Shown one piece after another: positions 55,432 through 63,539 of a DNA stretch of 64,000 bases. The stretch comes from Halarcobacter bivalviorum. GTDB taxonomy: Bacteria; Campylobacterota; Campylobacteria; Campylobacterales; Arcobacteraceae. Under the pieces are notes generated by a model, which saw only the letters and a program-made list of their open reading frames with translations, was not told where the DNA came from and did no database searches. The stretch is taken from assembly GCF_003346815.1 (NCBI RefSeq), contig NZ_CP031217.1:1116001-1180000 (forward strand), in the 5' to 3' direction. Both the position numbers and the translations under genes were made by a program. Within the stretch, counting starts at the first letter, position 1. The number at the start of each line of letters is the position of its first letter.

Positions 55432-56274
55432 TTACTCTACTATTTGATGCAGCTTACTACATTTTGATAGATGTAAGTCCATACCTGACATATCTTGGAT
55501 TATATCTTCAAAAGAGTGGAAGTGTGCATCATACACATAAACAAAAATTTCATCCCCTTTTTCTAAGAAGTTATGTTTTCCAAAATCTGTATATGCAGTT
55601 GCTCCAGCAGCTATTAAAAGACCTTTGTACTTACTCATGTCTTGAATAAAAGGTTTAAGCTCTTCTAATGGTCCCATATCTTCTTGAGTATTGAATTTAT
55701 CAATCATCCAATCTTTTAATTGATTAAAGAAATATGAGTATGATTTAACAGCACTAACTGTTCCATAATCTTTTAAGATACCATCTCTTCTCACAAAAGA
55801 AGCAATATGATATTTACTTAGAATACCATCTTCTTCAAAAGAATCAATCTCTATTAAATCAGAAGCTAATCCTTTTGAATTTGGACCCCAGTTCTTTTTT
55901 GTACTTAATTTATTACCATCTTGTACTCTATTTGAACAGTCATTAAATGCACCAAAAAGTTTTGGAACTATATCCACTAACTTTTCATTTTCATATACAA
56001 AATCACAAAGTAAAGCAACTTCAGCTTCAACTTGTAATTTATCCATATTATTATGGTTAATAATATCAGTACTAATTGGATATTCACCTAAAAAGCTATC
56101 ATGATTTGGAATATAAAAAGGAAAAAGTCCTTTTGGAGCATCTTTCTCTTTAGTTTCAATAACAGAAAATTCATCTGCCTCACCAGCTTCACCTAAATGG
56201 TTTGCAAAATTACCTGCAACACCAAACCCTAAATAATCTTTTAATTCTTCTAAATTTGCTTGGTTTTTATTCAT
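55432..56274 (-). CDS. DUF5718/FAH-like fold protein
   Basis: A 280-residue protein. LGFGVAGNFANHLGEAGEAD at the start, KLQVEAEVALLCDFVYEN, and NCDCSNR-like FGAFNDCSNRVQDGNK resemble fumarylacetoacetate-hydrolase-type enzymes (ExE metal motif as EAEVAL), and the whole is what I recall as DUF5718 in Campylobacterota. FAH relatives cleave or decarboxylate acylpyruvates and oxaloacetate. It is the last minus-strand gene of the CoA-ester region, 258 bases after the second lyase, with an AAAAGG ribosome site. Whether it takes part in that pathway is unknown. Confidence 0.7.
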   Translation of the reverse strand: MNKNQANLEELKDYLGFGVAGNFANHLGEAGEADEFSVIETKEKDAPKGLFPFYIPNHDSFLGEYPISTDIINHNNMDKLQVEAEVALLCDFVYENEKLVDIVPKLFGAFNDCSNRVQDGNKLSTKKNWGPNSKGLASDLIEIDSFEEDGILSKYHIASFVRRDGILKDYGTVSAVKSYSYFFNQLKDWMIDKFNTQEDMGPLEELKPFIQDMSKYKGLLIAAGATAYTDFGKHNFLEKGDEIFVYVYDAHFHSFEDIIQDMSGMDLHLSKCSKLHQIVE

Positions 56275-56334
56275 TTTTTACCTTTTGTTTAATAGTTGAC
56301 AATAAGTTTTTTATTAAGTTGGATTGATTATTTA

Positions 56335-56431
56335 AGTGAGGGTATTTGTGAAGTTTTACAGGGTAGTTATATTGTCTGATGTTCTACCTGGAAGTAAATC
56401 TTTCCTCACTGAACTTCATGAGCTTGACAAT
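56335..56431. ncRNA. Candidate structured RNA with interlocking helices
   Basis: Four complementary pairs interlock within 97 bases: AGTGAGG/CCTCACT (56335-56341 with 56404-56410), TGAAGTT/AACTTCA (56349-56355 with 56412-56418), CAGGGTAG/CTACCTG (56359-56366 with 56384-56390, one bulged G), ATTGTC/GACAAT (56371-56376 with 56426-56431). The region is richer in G+C than other spacers here. Orientation is undecided: on the minus strand it would be the 5' leader of DUF5718. It matches no riboswitch consensus I know. Confidence 0.35.
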
Positions 56432-56466
56432 GACTAATAGTTTCATCTGTTTGTCCTTTTGTTTTA

Positions 56467-56500
56467 TTTTAGATAAGAAGAATACTCCTCTTATCTAAAA
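56467..56500. other. 12-bp hairpin downstream of the second lyase gene
   Basis: TTTTAGATAAGA (56467-56478) pairs with TCTTATCTAAAA (56489-56500) around a 10-base loop, 33 bases after the lyase stop on the minus strand. No U-tract follows, so it may protect the 3' end or act as a weak terminator. Confidence 0.5.
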
Positions 56501-56532
56501 AGTTTTATAAATTTTATTTTTAAAATTAATTA

Positions 56533-57516
56533 TTAAGAGAAAAATCTTTTTTCTACTTCATCCATTAATTTTACACCAGAGTATTTAGCTCTTTGTACTA
56601 ATTCCCAGAAATATCTGTAAGTTGCTCTATCGTGTAACTCACCATCATATTGGATTGGTCCCCACTCAGCATCTTGTGCATTTAATAAAATATTTTGTGC
56701 AGCTTCTAACTCAGTAAAGTCTGGTTTCATAGCATCAACAATTGCTTGTACTTGTGTTGGGTAAATTGACCACATTCTCATAAATCCAAACTCGTTTCTT
56801 GCTCTTTCAGCATCTTTATAAGTTTGGTATGGGTTTTTAAGATCTAATGTTACGTTGTGACAAGGAATAACATGATTTTGAATAGCTGCTTGTGCTACTC
56901 TTGCTTTTGCTGCACCAATTAATCTATGATCAAATTGCCCTGGACTTCTCATGTTAGATGCAGGAATTGCACCTTGGTATCCTGATACAAAATCCATAAG
57001 ACCGAAATCTAATACTTGTAGCCATGGTAATGTAGCAATTTTCTCTACATCTTGTAATGCACCATGAGTTTCAATTAAGATATGAATTGGAATCTCTCTA
57101 CTAATACCAGCTTTTTTTGCTACTTCTTGAATATATTCAACTTGAGTTTTTACATCTTCATAAGAAGTAGATTTTGGTAATGTAATATATGCTAATTTCT
57201 CACCAGCACCTGGTACAAGAATATCAACATCTTGTCTCCAATCTGGATGAGAGAAATCGTGGATTCTAGTTCCAGCCATAGCATATGGATTTTCATCAGA
57301 ATTTACAACTCTAACGATCATTTCTGCATGCTCAACTTCTTTACCAGTCTCAGCTCCATCTTCACAATCACAAGTGATATCGAAAACAGGTCCAAGTTTT
57401 CTTTGCATTTCAAAACCTTTTTTGATTAGTTTTTCGCTTCCTGCAAAGTGCTCACAAGTAGGAATAATCGGTAAAGATTTTCCAGATTCAAATAGTGCTT
57501 CATTAGGGTGTGTCAT
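56533..57516 (-). CDS. CitE/HpcH-type CoA-ester lyase (second copy)
   Basis: A 327-residue TIM-barrel lyase of the malyl/citramalyl-CoA lyase superfamily. The start resembles the beta-proteobacterial subgroup (IIPTCEHFAGSEKLIKKGFE). DITCDCEDGAETG is the substrate/metal helix. Metal ligands are Glu149 in LIETHGALQDV and Asp175 in LDFGLMDFVSG. MRSPGQFDHRLI, RARNEFGFMRMWSIYPTQVQ and HDRATYRYFW follow. It probably cleaves or forms a 3-methylmalyl-, malyl- or citramalyl-CoA ester. A 147-base gap with a hairpin separates it from the hydratase gene, so it may be expressed differently. Confidence 0.85.
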   Translation of the reverse strand: MTHPNEALFESGKSLPIIPTCEHFAGSEKLIKKGFEMQRKLGPVFDITCDCEDGAETGKEVEHAEMIVRVVNSDENPYAMAGTRIHDFSHPDWRQDVDILVPGAGEKLAYITLPKSTSYEDVKTQVEYIQEVAKKAGISREIPIHILIETHGALQDVEKIATLPWLQVLDFGLMDFVSGYQGAIPASNMRSPGQFDHRLIGAAKARVAQAAIQNHVIPCHNVTLDLKNPYQTYKDAERARNEFGFMRMWSIYPTQVQAIVDAMKPDFTELEAAQNILLNAQDAEWGPIQYDGELHDRATYRYFWELVQRAKYSGVKLMDEVEKRFFS

Positions 57517-57635
57517 ATTATTTTCCTTTTTTATAAAATTTTAGTTCCCAAATTTAATAAAAATGGGACCTTTTATTTTTTATCTACTTTTTAACGCAAT
57601 TTATAAAAAATTGCTAAAGTAGCAAAATCCTAAAG

Positions 57636-57653
57636 AAGGCAACGAGTTGCCTT
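57636..57653 (-). terminator. Weak internal hairpin in the CoA-ester operon
   Basis: AAGGCAA/TTGCCTT (7 bp, CGAG loop) just after the hydratase stop; the minus-strand tail CTTTAGGATTTTG is only moderately U-rich. Could attenuate transcription into the second lyase gene. Confidence 0.45.
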
Positions 57654-57663
57654 TGATTCAAAA

Positions 57664-58725
57664 TTATTTTTGAGTCTTTCTTTTTGGAATGATTACTGTG
57701 TAATCTAAATCAAGTACTACATTTGGTAGATACTTACCATCTTTATCTTTTGGTGACTCAATCTCTTCTGGTCTTTGATTCTTAACAGCAATTGTTCTTA
57801 ATCTTAATAAACCTATATCATCTCTTTTATGTTCAATTACATCTAAAACTTCTGTATATGCATAGATAGTATCTCCTGCATATGTTGGATTAGCGTGTGC
57901 ACCAGAGTTAATAGCATACATCCATTGTGCATTTTGTAAACCATTAAATGAAATTGCTCTAGCCATAGAGATAACAATTCCACCATACATTAATCTCTGC
58001 CCCATAGGAGTAGATTTCATCATGTGGTCATTGAAGTGAACCTTCGCATTGTTTTGGTATAACTTAGTTGCTAAAGTATGGTCACTATTATCAACTGTAA
58101 TACCCTCTGGGTGATTTAGTCTTTCACCTTTTTCATAATCTTCAAAGAAGAAGTTTCCACCAGATGCGAAGACATCAACACATTTAATCTCAGGAATATT
58201 AATCTCTTCACAAATAGGAGTTGCTTCTGCAAAAGTAGGAACTTCTTTAATACCAGTTAAAGTCTCCTTATCTTTTTTATGAACCATAACCCATCTTTTG
58301 AAGTTAAGTACTTCTGCTCCATTTTGGTTTACACCAATAGAGTGAACATAAACAACTCCAGATTTTCCATTTGAATTCTCTTTTAATCCAATTACAGTCG
58401 AAGTCATAGAAACTGTATCTCCTATATAAACTGGATTAGGAAAAGAAATCTCTGCATAACCTAAGTTTGCAATTGCATTTAATGAAATATCTTGTACTGA
58501 TTTTCCAAATGTTAAGTGGAACATTAATACATCATCAATTGGTCTTTTTTCATATCCCATCTCAGTTGCAACAACATCAGAAGAGTGAAGTGCAAATCTA
58601 GAACCAGTGAAAGCAATGTATAAAGATACATCACCATCAGTGATTGTTCTAGGAAGAGGGTGAACTATTTTTTGTCCAATTGAAAAATCTTCAAAAAAGT
58701 TTCCCATATTAATCTTACTAGACAC
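57664..58725 (-). CDS. mch: Mesaconyl-CoA hydratase (Mch-like, MaoC double hotdog)
   Basis: Hydrates mesaconyl-CoA to 3-methylmalyl-CoA (or dehydrates it). The GTG start at 58725 has AAGGAG six bases away. The 353-residue protein has two MaoC hotdog halves. Blocks that match the Rhodobacter-type Mch include GNFFEDFSIGQKIVHPLPRT, SLNAIANLGYAEISFPNPVY, GKSGVVYVHSIGVNQNG, LATKLYQNNAKVHFNDHM, MYGGIVISMARAISFNGLQN and the Asp/His-bearing INSGAHANPTYAGDTIYAYT. It is 10 bases downstream of the ligase fusion. An itaconyl-CoA or related methyl-branched substrate cannot be excluded. Confidence 0.9.
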   Translation of the reverse strand: MSSKINMGNFFEDFSIGQKIVHPLPRTITDGDVSLYIAFTGSRFALHSSDVVATEMGYEKRPIDDVLMFHLTFGKSVQDISLNAIANLGYAEISFPNPVYIGDTVSMTSTVIGLKENSNGKSGVVYVHSIGVNQNGAEVLNFKRWVMVHKKDKETLTGIKEVPTFAEATPICEEINIPEIKCVDVFASGGNFFFEDYEKGERLNHPEGITVDNSDHTLATKLYQNNAKVHFNDHMMKSTPMGQRLMYGGIVISMARAISFNGLQNAQWMYAINSGAHANPTYAGDTIYAYTEVLDVIEHKRDDIGLLRLRTIAVKNQRPEEIESPKDKDGKYLPNVVLDLDYTVIIPKRKTQK

Positions 58726-58735
58726 TACTTTCTCC

Positions 58736-61255
58736 TTACTTGTTAAATAGGTTTTGACCTAAAGCTTTATATGTTTCATAAAGTGTAATCATTTTTTTAG
58801 CCCATTTAATTCTTGAACCATCAACAAGTTTATTGTTGTGCATAATTACTTCTTTACCATCTTTTTTAGCTTGCTCATATGAATTAATCATCTCTTCATA
58901 ATCTTCAACTTCAGCTTGTTTTGGAGTAAAGATATCATTAATATATTCAATTTGTACTGGGTGGATTAATGATTTACCATCAAATCCTAAGTTGAATGCA
59001 TCTTTAGTTGAATCTTCACAAGCAAATTCATCATGTACATCAAAGTGTGGTCCATCAATAACTGTTTTACCATATGCTTTTGCTGCTAATGCAACTTGCG
59101 ATAGGTAATTAAACATAGCTTTTGAACCTTTTTTGATATCAATATGTAATCTGTTAGCTAATTTATTTGAACCAACAACTACAACTTCAACTCTTGGACT
59201 AGCTGCACAAATCTCTTGGATATTTAATACAGATAGTGGAGTTTCAATCATAATCATTAATGATAACTCAGGGTTAATCTCATCAATTAATCTAACTGCT
59301 TCTAATACATCTTCTTTTGTATCAATTTTAGAGAATAATAAACCATCTAATTCAATCTCTCTTGCAAGCTCTAAATCTTTTTGTAAATCTTCACTTCCTA
59401 AGTTATTGATTCTTAGAACTCTTTCAGACTCTCCAAATCTACAACCTTGGTCTTTGTAAACTTCTCTAATAACTTCTCTACCAACAGCTCTTTGCTCATG
59501 TAAGATAGCTTCAAGATCGAATATAACAGTGTCCGCAAGTACAGATTTAGCTTTCTCTACATTATGTTTATTGTATGACGGTACGAATAACATAGATCTT
59601 CTAGCTTTATATTCAATTACTTCTTCACCTCTTGCATGTGCACTTTCTAGCTCATGTAGATTCTTTACAAGTTGTTTTCTTAGAACTTTTCCATTTTTAG
59701 TTCTTGGATAATCTGCCATTGCAAAAATCTTCTTTGGTGCTTTATATTTTGCAAGATTATCTTGAGAGAATTTAAGAACCTCTTCTTGTTGAGCTTCAGT
59801 TAATTCCTCATGTCCAATTACAGCAATCGCCACTAATGTTTTATCTTTAGCTAAGTCAAATCCAAATGCTACACAATCTGCTACTAAAGGATGAGTTTTT
59901 ACAACTCTTTCAACTTCGTGTGGTGATACTCTAAATCCAAATGTATTGATAATATCATCTTTTCTACCAATGAACCAGATATAACCATCTTTATCTCTTT
60001 TTGCATAATCTCCTGTAAAGAAGTATCCATCATGCTTAGCTTTAGCTGTTTCATCTTCAAGCTGCCAGTACTCTAAAAATAGACCTGGATCATCAATACC
60101 GATACAAATCATACCTTCTTCTTCAACACCAACTTCTTGTAGTGTATCAGGGTCAAGTAGTTTAACTGTGTGACCTGGTTGAACGAATCCTGCACTTCCT
60201 GGTCTAATTGGATTATTTACAGAGTGAGAAATATAGTATGAACACTCAGACATACCAATTGCTTCAAAGATATCTTGTTTAAATCTATCTCTCCATAATT
60301 CAATCATCTCAGTTGATAAATGCTCTCCCGCAGACATACAATATCTTAAAGATGGACAATCTTCAATTGTAAAATCTGTTTTTTGGATAATTTGTCTATA
60401 AATCGTTGGTACACCAATGAAAATAGTACATTTATGCTTTTTAATTAAATCAATCCAAGTTCCAGCATCATTTGAACCTTCATATGCAATAACAGTATGT
60501 CCATTAAATAATGGATCCATTAATGCAGAACCTAATACATATGTCCAGTTGAACTTACCAGAGTGCATGATTCTATCATTCTCTTTAAAGTTAAACCAAT
60601 ATTCAGTAGCAGGAGTTCTTCCAACTAATGATCTATGCGAGTGTAAAACACCCTTTGGAAAACCAGTTGTTCCAGATGTATATACTAAATATGCAGGCTC
60701 ACCAGCTTTTGAATTGTAGTGGTTAGGTGTTTTATCTGCAGTTTTTAAAATATCATTTAATGCATATACATTAATCCCTTTAGGCTTTTTTAAATCCTCA
60801 ACACTATCAGTTGCTGCAACGATAATTGTTTTTAGGTTATCTAAGTTCTCTAAATATGGAACTAAGTTTTCATACATAGAAGCAGATAAAACAATAGCAC
60901 TTGCTTGTGAATCTTCTGCTAAATATTTAACTTCTGAACCACTTAAAAGTGTTGATGTAGGAACTGCGATAATTCCTGCTTTAATAGCTCCAAAAAATGA
61001 AATAGGATAAGCTAAAGAGTTTTTTAAACAAACTAAAACTCTATCTCTTGGCCCGATTCCAATTGATGTAAGGAAGTTACAAATTTGGTCAGATTTTTCT
61101 GCTAACTCTTTATAAGTTATTTCATCAGTTCCTAATTTATCATCTTCAATAATCATTGCTGTATTATTTTCGTTTTTTCCCCCAAGGTGTGCAGATGTAC
61201 AAGCAACACCGATATTTAAAAATTCAGGTACTTCAATTTCAATAGTTGAACTCAT
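58736..61255 (-). CDS. Acyl-CoA synthetase fused to a CitE-like domain
   Basis: An 839-residue fusion. Residues 1-535 are an ANL adenylate-forming enzyme: P-loop YTSGTTGFPKG (192-202), GMSE (333-336), YFFTGDYAKRDKDGYIWFIG (411-430), and the catalytic Lys523 in YPRTKNGKV. Residues about 552-835 are a CitE/malyl-CoA-lyase-like barrel (RRSMLFVPSYNKHNVEKA to the end). The catalytic set is altered: the expected DLED is DLEA (580-583), Glu671 is kept in MIETP, but the second Mg ligand Asp is Lys698 in GSNKLANRL. It presumably activates a dicarboxylate such as mesaconate, itaconate or citramalate to its CoA ester. The barrel may be non-catalytic. Confidence 0.9.
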   Translation of the reverse strand: MSSTIEIEVPEFLNIGVACTSAHLGGKNENNTAMIIEDDKLGTDEITYKELAEKSDQICNFLTSIGIGPRDRVLVCLKNSLAYPISFFGAIKAGIIAVPTSTLLSGSEVKYLAEDSQASAIVLSASMYENLVPYLENLDNLKTIIVAATDSVEDLKKPKGINVYALNDILKTADKTPNHYNSKAGEPAYLVYTSGTTGFPKGVLHSHRSLVGRTPATEYWFNFKENDRIMHSGKFNWTYVLGSALMDPLFNGHTVIAYEGSNDAGTWIDLIKKHKCTIFIGVPTIYRQIIQKTDFTIEDCPSLRYCMSAGEHLSTEMIELWRDRFKQDIFEAIGMSECSYYISHSVNNPIRPGSAGFVQPGHTVKLLDPDTLQEVGVEEEGMICIGIDDPGLFLEYWQLEDETAKAKHDGYFFTGDYAKRDKDGYIWFIGRKDDIINTFGFRVSPHEVERVVKTHPLVADCVAFGFDLAKDKTLVAIAVIGHEELTEAQQEEVLKFSQDNLAKYKAPKKIFAMADYPRTKNGKVLRKQLVKNLHELESAHARGEEVIEYKARRSMLFVPSYNKHNVEKAKSVLADTVIFDLEAILHEQRAVGREVIREVYKDQGCRFGESERVLRINNLGSEDLQKDLELAREIELDGLLFSKIDTKEDVLEAVRLIDEINPELSLMIMIETPLSVLNIQEICAASPRVEVVVVGSNKLANRLHIDIKKGSKAMFNYLSQVALAAKAYGKTVIDGPHFDVHDEFACEDSTKDAFNLGFDGKSLIHPVQIEYINDIFTPKQAEVEDYEEMINSYEQAKKDGKEVIMHNNKLVDGSRIKWAKKMITLYETYKALGQNLFNK

Positions 61256-61272
61256 GTTATTTAACTCCCTTC

Positions 61273-62406
61273 TTAAATTAGACCGTAAGGCCAGTTTTCT
61301 TTAAATGTATGTAAAGGCATTCTATTTAATACATTTATTGCAAATGCTTCATCTTTTTTAGAAAGACTATTTAAAGCATAAGCTCTTAACAGGTTCTGTA
61401 AAGATTTACCAAACATTGGTGGATCTAACATTTCACCCTCATATCTAATAGCACCAGATAATAGTGCATCAGCTTCAATAGCAGCTTGTAGTATAGATAC
61501 ATCTTTTGCAATCTCATTTGGAGATGGAGTAAATGCAACTTTACAAACATTAATATGGTTTGGAGTAATAACTTGTTTTCCAGTTAATCCCATAGCACAC
61601 TCTCTTTGAGCATGAGAATAAACATGTCTTGAAGCTTCATCTCCATGTAAGTCTAACCATCTTCTAATATCTTTTTTCTCAACACAAGAATCTGGTAATG
61701 AGTTTGGTGTTAATAATACTTCAACTCCACCAATTACACCTTTTCCTTTAACTCTTGCTTCCATTGTAAGCATATTAAAGAAAGTCTCTAACTCATCAAT
61801 CCATCCCTCAGGAGTAATTTTATAAGCCATTGCTTTAGAGAAATCGTGAATACCAAATACTACGTGTTTAACTGTAGAGTGACTCATCAATTTATCTGCT
61901 ATTTGTAAAGATTTTGGGTGCTCAATAATTGGTTGAATTTGTAAATTTGCACCAATTGAAACTAACCATGAAGATAAGTCTCTAATCTCTGCATCTCCAT
62001 ATACTTCACCAGCTTTTGCTAATACAATTGCATCAATATATTTGTGCACTTGTTTTAACATTTTTAAATCCTCTTCATACTCTTCAGTTCTAAAAGGATT
62101 AATTCTAATAGCTATTTGGAAATCTCTTTCTGGAAATTTTGGTAATTCTTCAATTAAAAGTTTTCTAGACATAGCTTTTTGTCTACAACCATCTTCCAGG
62201 TCAAATAAAACAGTGTGAGCTTTTGTTTTATAAGCATGCTTTTGTAATCTAAGCTTAGCTTGCTCCATTGTTTCATAACTTCCATCTAATGGATTGTATT
62301 TAATTGGCGGATAATATATTTGAATTCCTGGCCAGTGTCCACCTAACACAGGAGTTAAATCATCATTTGCTGTTAGTTTTGATAAATCTATAACTGATGC
62401 AGTCAT
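61273..62406 (-). CDS. CitE/HpcH-type CoA-ester lyase (first copy)
   Basis: A 377-residue lyase, about 50 residues longer than CitE. After an N-terminal extension with GGHWPGIQIYYPP, the barrel has TVLFDLEDGCRQKAMSRKLL (DLED at 69-72), QIAIRINPFRTEEYEEDL with the CoA/substrate Arg, Glu162 in PIIEHPKSL, and Asp188 in VVFGIHDFSKAM. VIGGVEVLLTPNS, GLTGKQVITPNH and GEMLDPPMF follow. Metal ligands are intact, so it should be active, probably on a malyl-, methylmalyl- or citramalyl-CoA. It is first in the operon, 17 bases before the ligase fusion, with GAGGT upstream and the IclR gene opposite. Confidence 0.85.
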   Translation of the reverse strand: MTASVIDLSKLTANDDLTPVLGGHWPGIQIYYPPIKYNPLDGSYETMEQAKLRLQKHAYKTKAHTVLFDLEDGCRQKAMSRKLLIEELPKFPERDFQIAIRINPFRTEEYEEDLKMLKQVHKYIDAIVLAKAGEVYGDAEIRDLSSWLVSIGANLQIQPIIEHPKSLQIADKLMSHSTVKHVVFGIHDFSKAMAYKITPEGWIDELETFFNMLTMEARVKGKGVIGGVEVLLTPNSLPDSCVEKKDIRRWLDLHGDEASRHVYSHAQRECAMGLTGKQVITPNHINVCKVAFTPSPNEIAKDVSILQAAIEADALLSGAIRYEGEMLDPPMFGKSLQNLLRAYALNSLSKKDEAFAINVLNRMPLHTFKENWPYGLI

Positions 62407-62773
62407 GATAGTTACCTCTTTTTTTTTATTTTATTGAAGAATTTTTCAATAATTTTTCAGACTATTTATTCTTCTGACACTGAAATTAATCCATAGATTA
62501 CATAAGTGAAACCAAAATTTAAAAACTAATAAAAATAATTAAGCTTTTTTAAATAATTTATGTAGATACCGTAAAAAGGGGATTGTAGAATATGCTCAAA
62601 AAAAAGTTGCATATAATGAGAAAATTTAAAAAAGTTGTCACAGATAGTAAAATATTTTTTTTGAAATTTGTTAAAGATATTGTAACGAAAATATATATTT
62701 AGTAACATTTTCTCTATTTTTAAATACAAAGATGCTAATATTATGACCTTAATAGATATGAGTAGGAGTGAAA
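62407..62773. promoter_or_regulatory. Divergent promoter region, lyase operon / iclR
   Basis: A 367-base A/T-rich spacer with no credible gene. It contains an 8-bp inverted repeat TTATTGAA (62432-62439) / TTCAATAA (62446-62453), 26-47 bases before the lyase ATG, a possible IclR site. TATAAT (62612-62617) and TATTAT (62739-62744) on the plus strand are possible -10 boxes for iclR. A minus-strand open frame at 62526-62729 is low-complexity and not believed. Confidence 0.55.
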
Positions 62774-63508
62774 TTGGTTCAGAACAATCGAAATAAATCT
62801 TTGTCTCGAGGACTTAGAATTTTAAAAGAGATTATGATTGCCAATAAACCTTTAACTGCAAATACATTATGTCAAAAACTTTTAGTTGATAAAAGTACAA
62901 TGTCTAGACTTATTACAACGCTAATTGATGAAGAATTTATAGAGTACAAAGAAAATAGTAAAGAGATTATATTAAGTGACTTTATGAAAAATATCCTTGA
63001 AGATGAAGATAGGGATAGAATTGTTGAAAAAACAAAAGCTATATTAGAAGAGATACATGAAGTTTCAAATGAATGTGCATATGTAGGAGTATTAGAAGAG
63101 GGAGCTGTTTTATATTTAAATCAAATTGATTACTCAAATAGAGTTTTAAAGACAAGAAACTCTGTTGGTTTAAAAACACCTCTTCATACAAATGGGTTTG
63201 GTAAAATTTTATTAGCTTTTTCTGATGTAGAATTAAAAAATCTAAAATTAAAAAAACATACAAGTAATACAATTACTTCAACTGCAAAACTTGAAAAAGA
63301 GTTAGAGCTTATTCAAGAACGAGGTTATGCTATTGGAAATGAAGAGCATGAGTTTGGATTAAGGTCAGTTGCAGTTCCATATTTTAATCAAAAAAACAAG
63401 CTTATTGCTACGATAGGTATTTCGGGACTTTCAGTTAGATTAGATATTGAAAAGTTACATAAACTGGGGCAAGAGATATTTATGATTGTAAATAAACATA
63501 ATATCTAA
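62774..63508 (+). CDS. IclR-family transcriptional regulator
   Basis: A 244-residue regulator. TTG 62774 has AGGAG five bases upstream; the GTG at 62768 overlaps that site and is rejected. The winged helix (about 7-65) has SRGLRILKEIMIANKPLTAN and DKSTMSRLITTLIDEEFIEY. The effector-binding IclR domain (about 75-240) has AYVGVLEEGAVLYLNQID, LHTNGFGKILLAFS, YAIGNEEHEFGLRSVAVPYF and IGISGLSVR. It is divergent from the lyase operon, so it very probably controls that operon in response to a pathway acid such as mesaconate or glyoxylate; effector inferred. Confidence 0.92.
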   Translation: MVQNNRNKSLSRGLRILKEIMIANKPLTANTLCQKLLVDKSTMSRLITTLIDEEFIEYKENSKEIILSDFMKNILEDEDRDRIVEKTKAILEEIHEVSNECAYVGVLEEGAVLYLNQIDYSNRVLKTRNSVGLKTPLHTNGFGKILLAFSDVELKNLKLKKHTSNTITSTAKLEKELELIQERGYAIGNEEHEFGLRSVAVPYFNQKNKLIATIGISGLSVRLDIEKLHKLGQEIFMIVNKHNI

Positions 63509-63539
63509 TGAAGTAAACTCTTAAAGAGTTCCTTCATTA
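63506..63539. terminator. Bidirectional hairpin between iclR and lipA
   Basis: TAATGAAG (63506-63513) pairs with CTTCATTA (63532-63539), and inside it AACTC/GAGTT extends the stem. Both convergent stop codons lie within it. No strong U-tract. Confidence 0.55.

Noticed and set aside
62526-62729. Minus-strand open frame of 67 codons in the iclR/lyase spacer
   Set aside because: Low-complexity Phe/Tyr/Lys/Asn product from AT-rich promoter DNA, no ribosome site, overlaps likely promoter elements.
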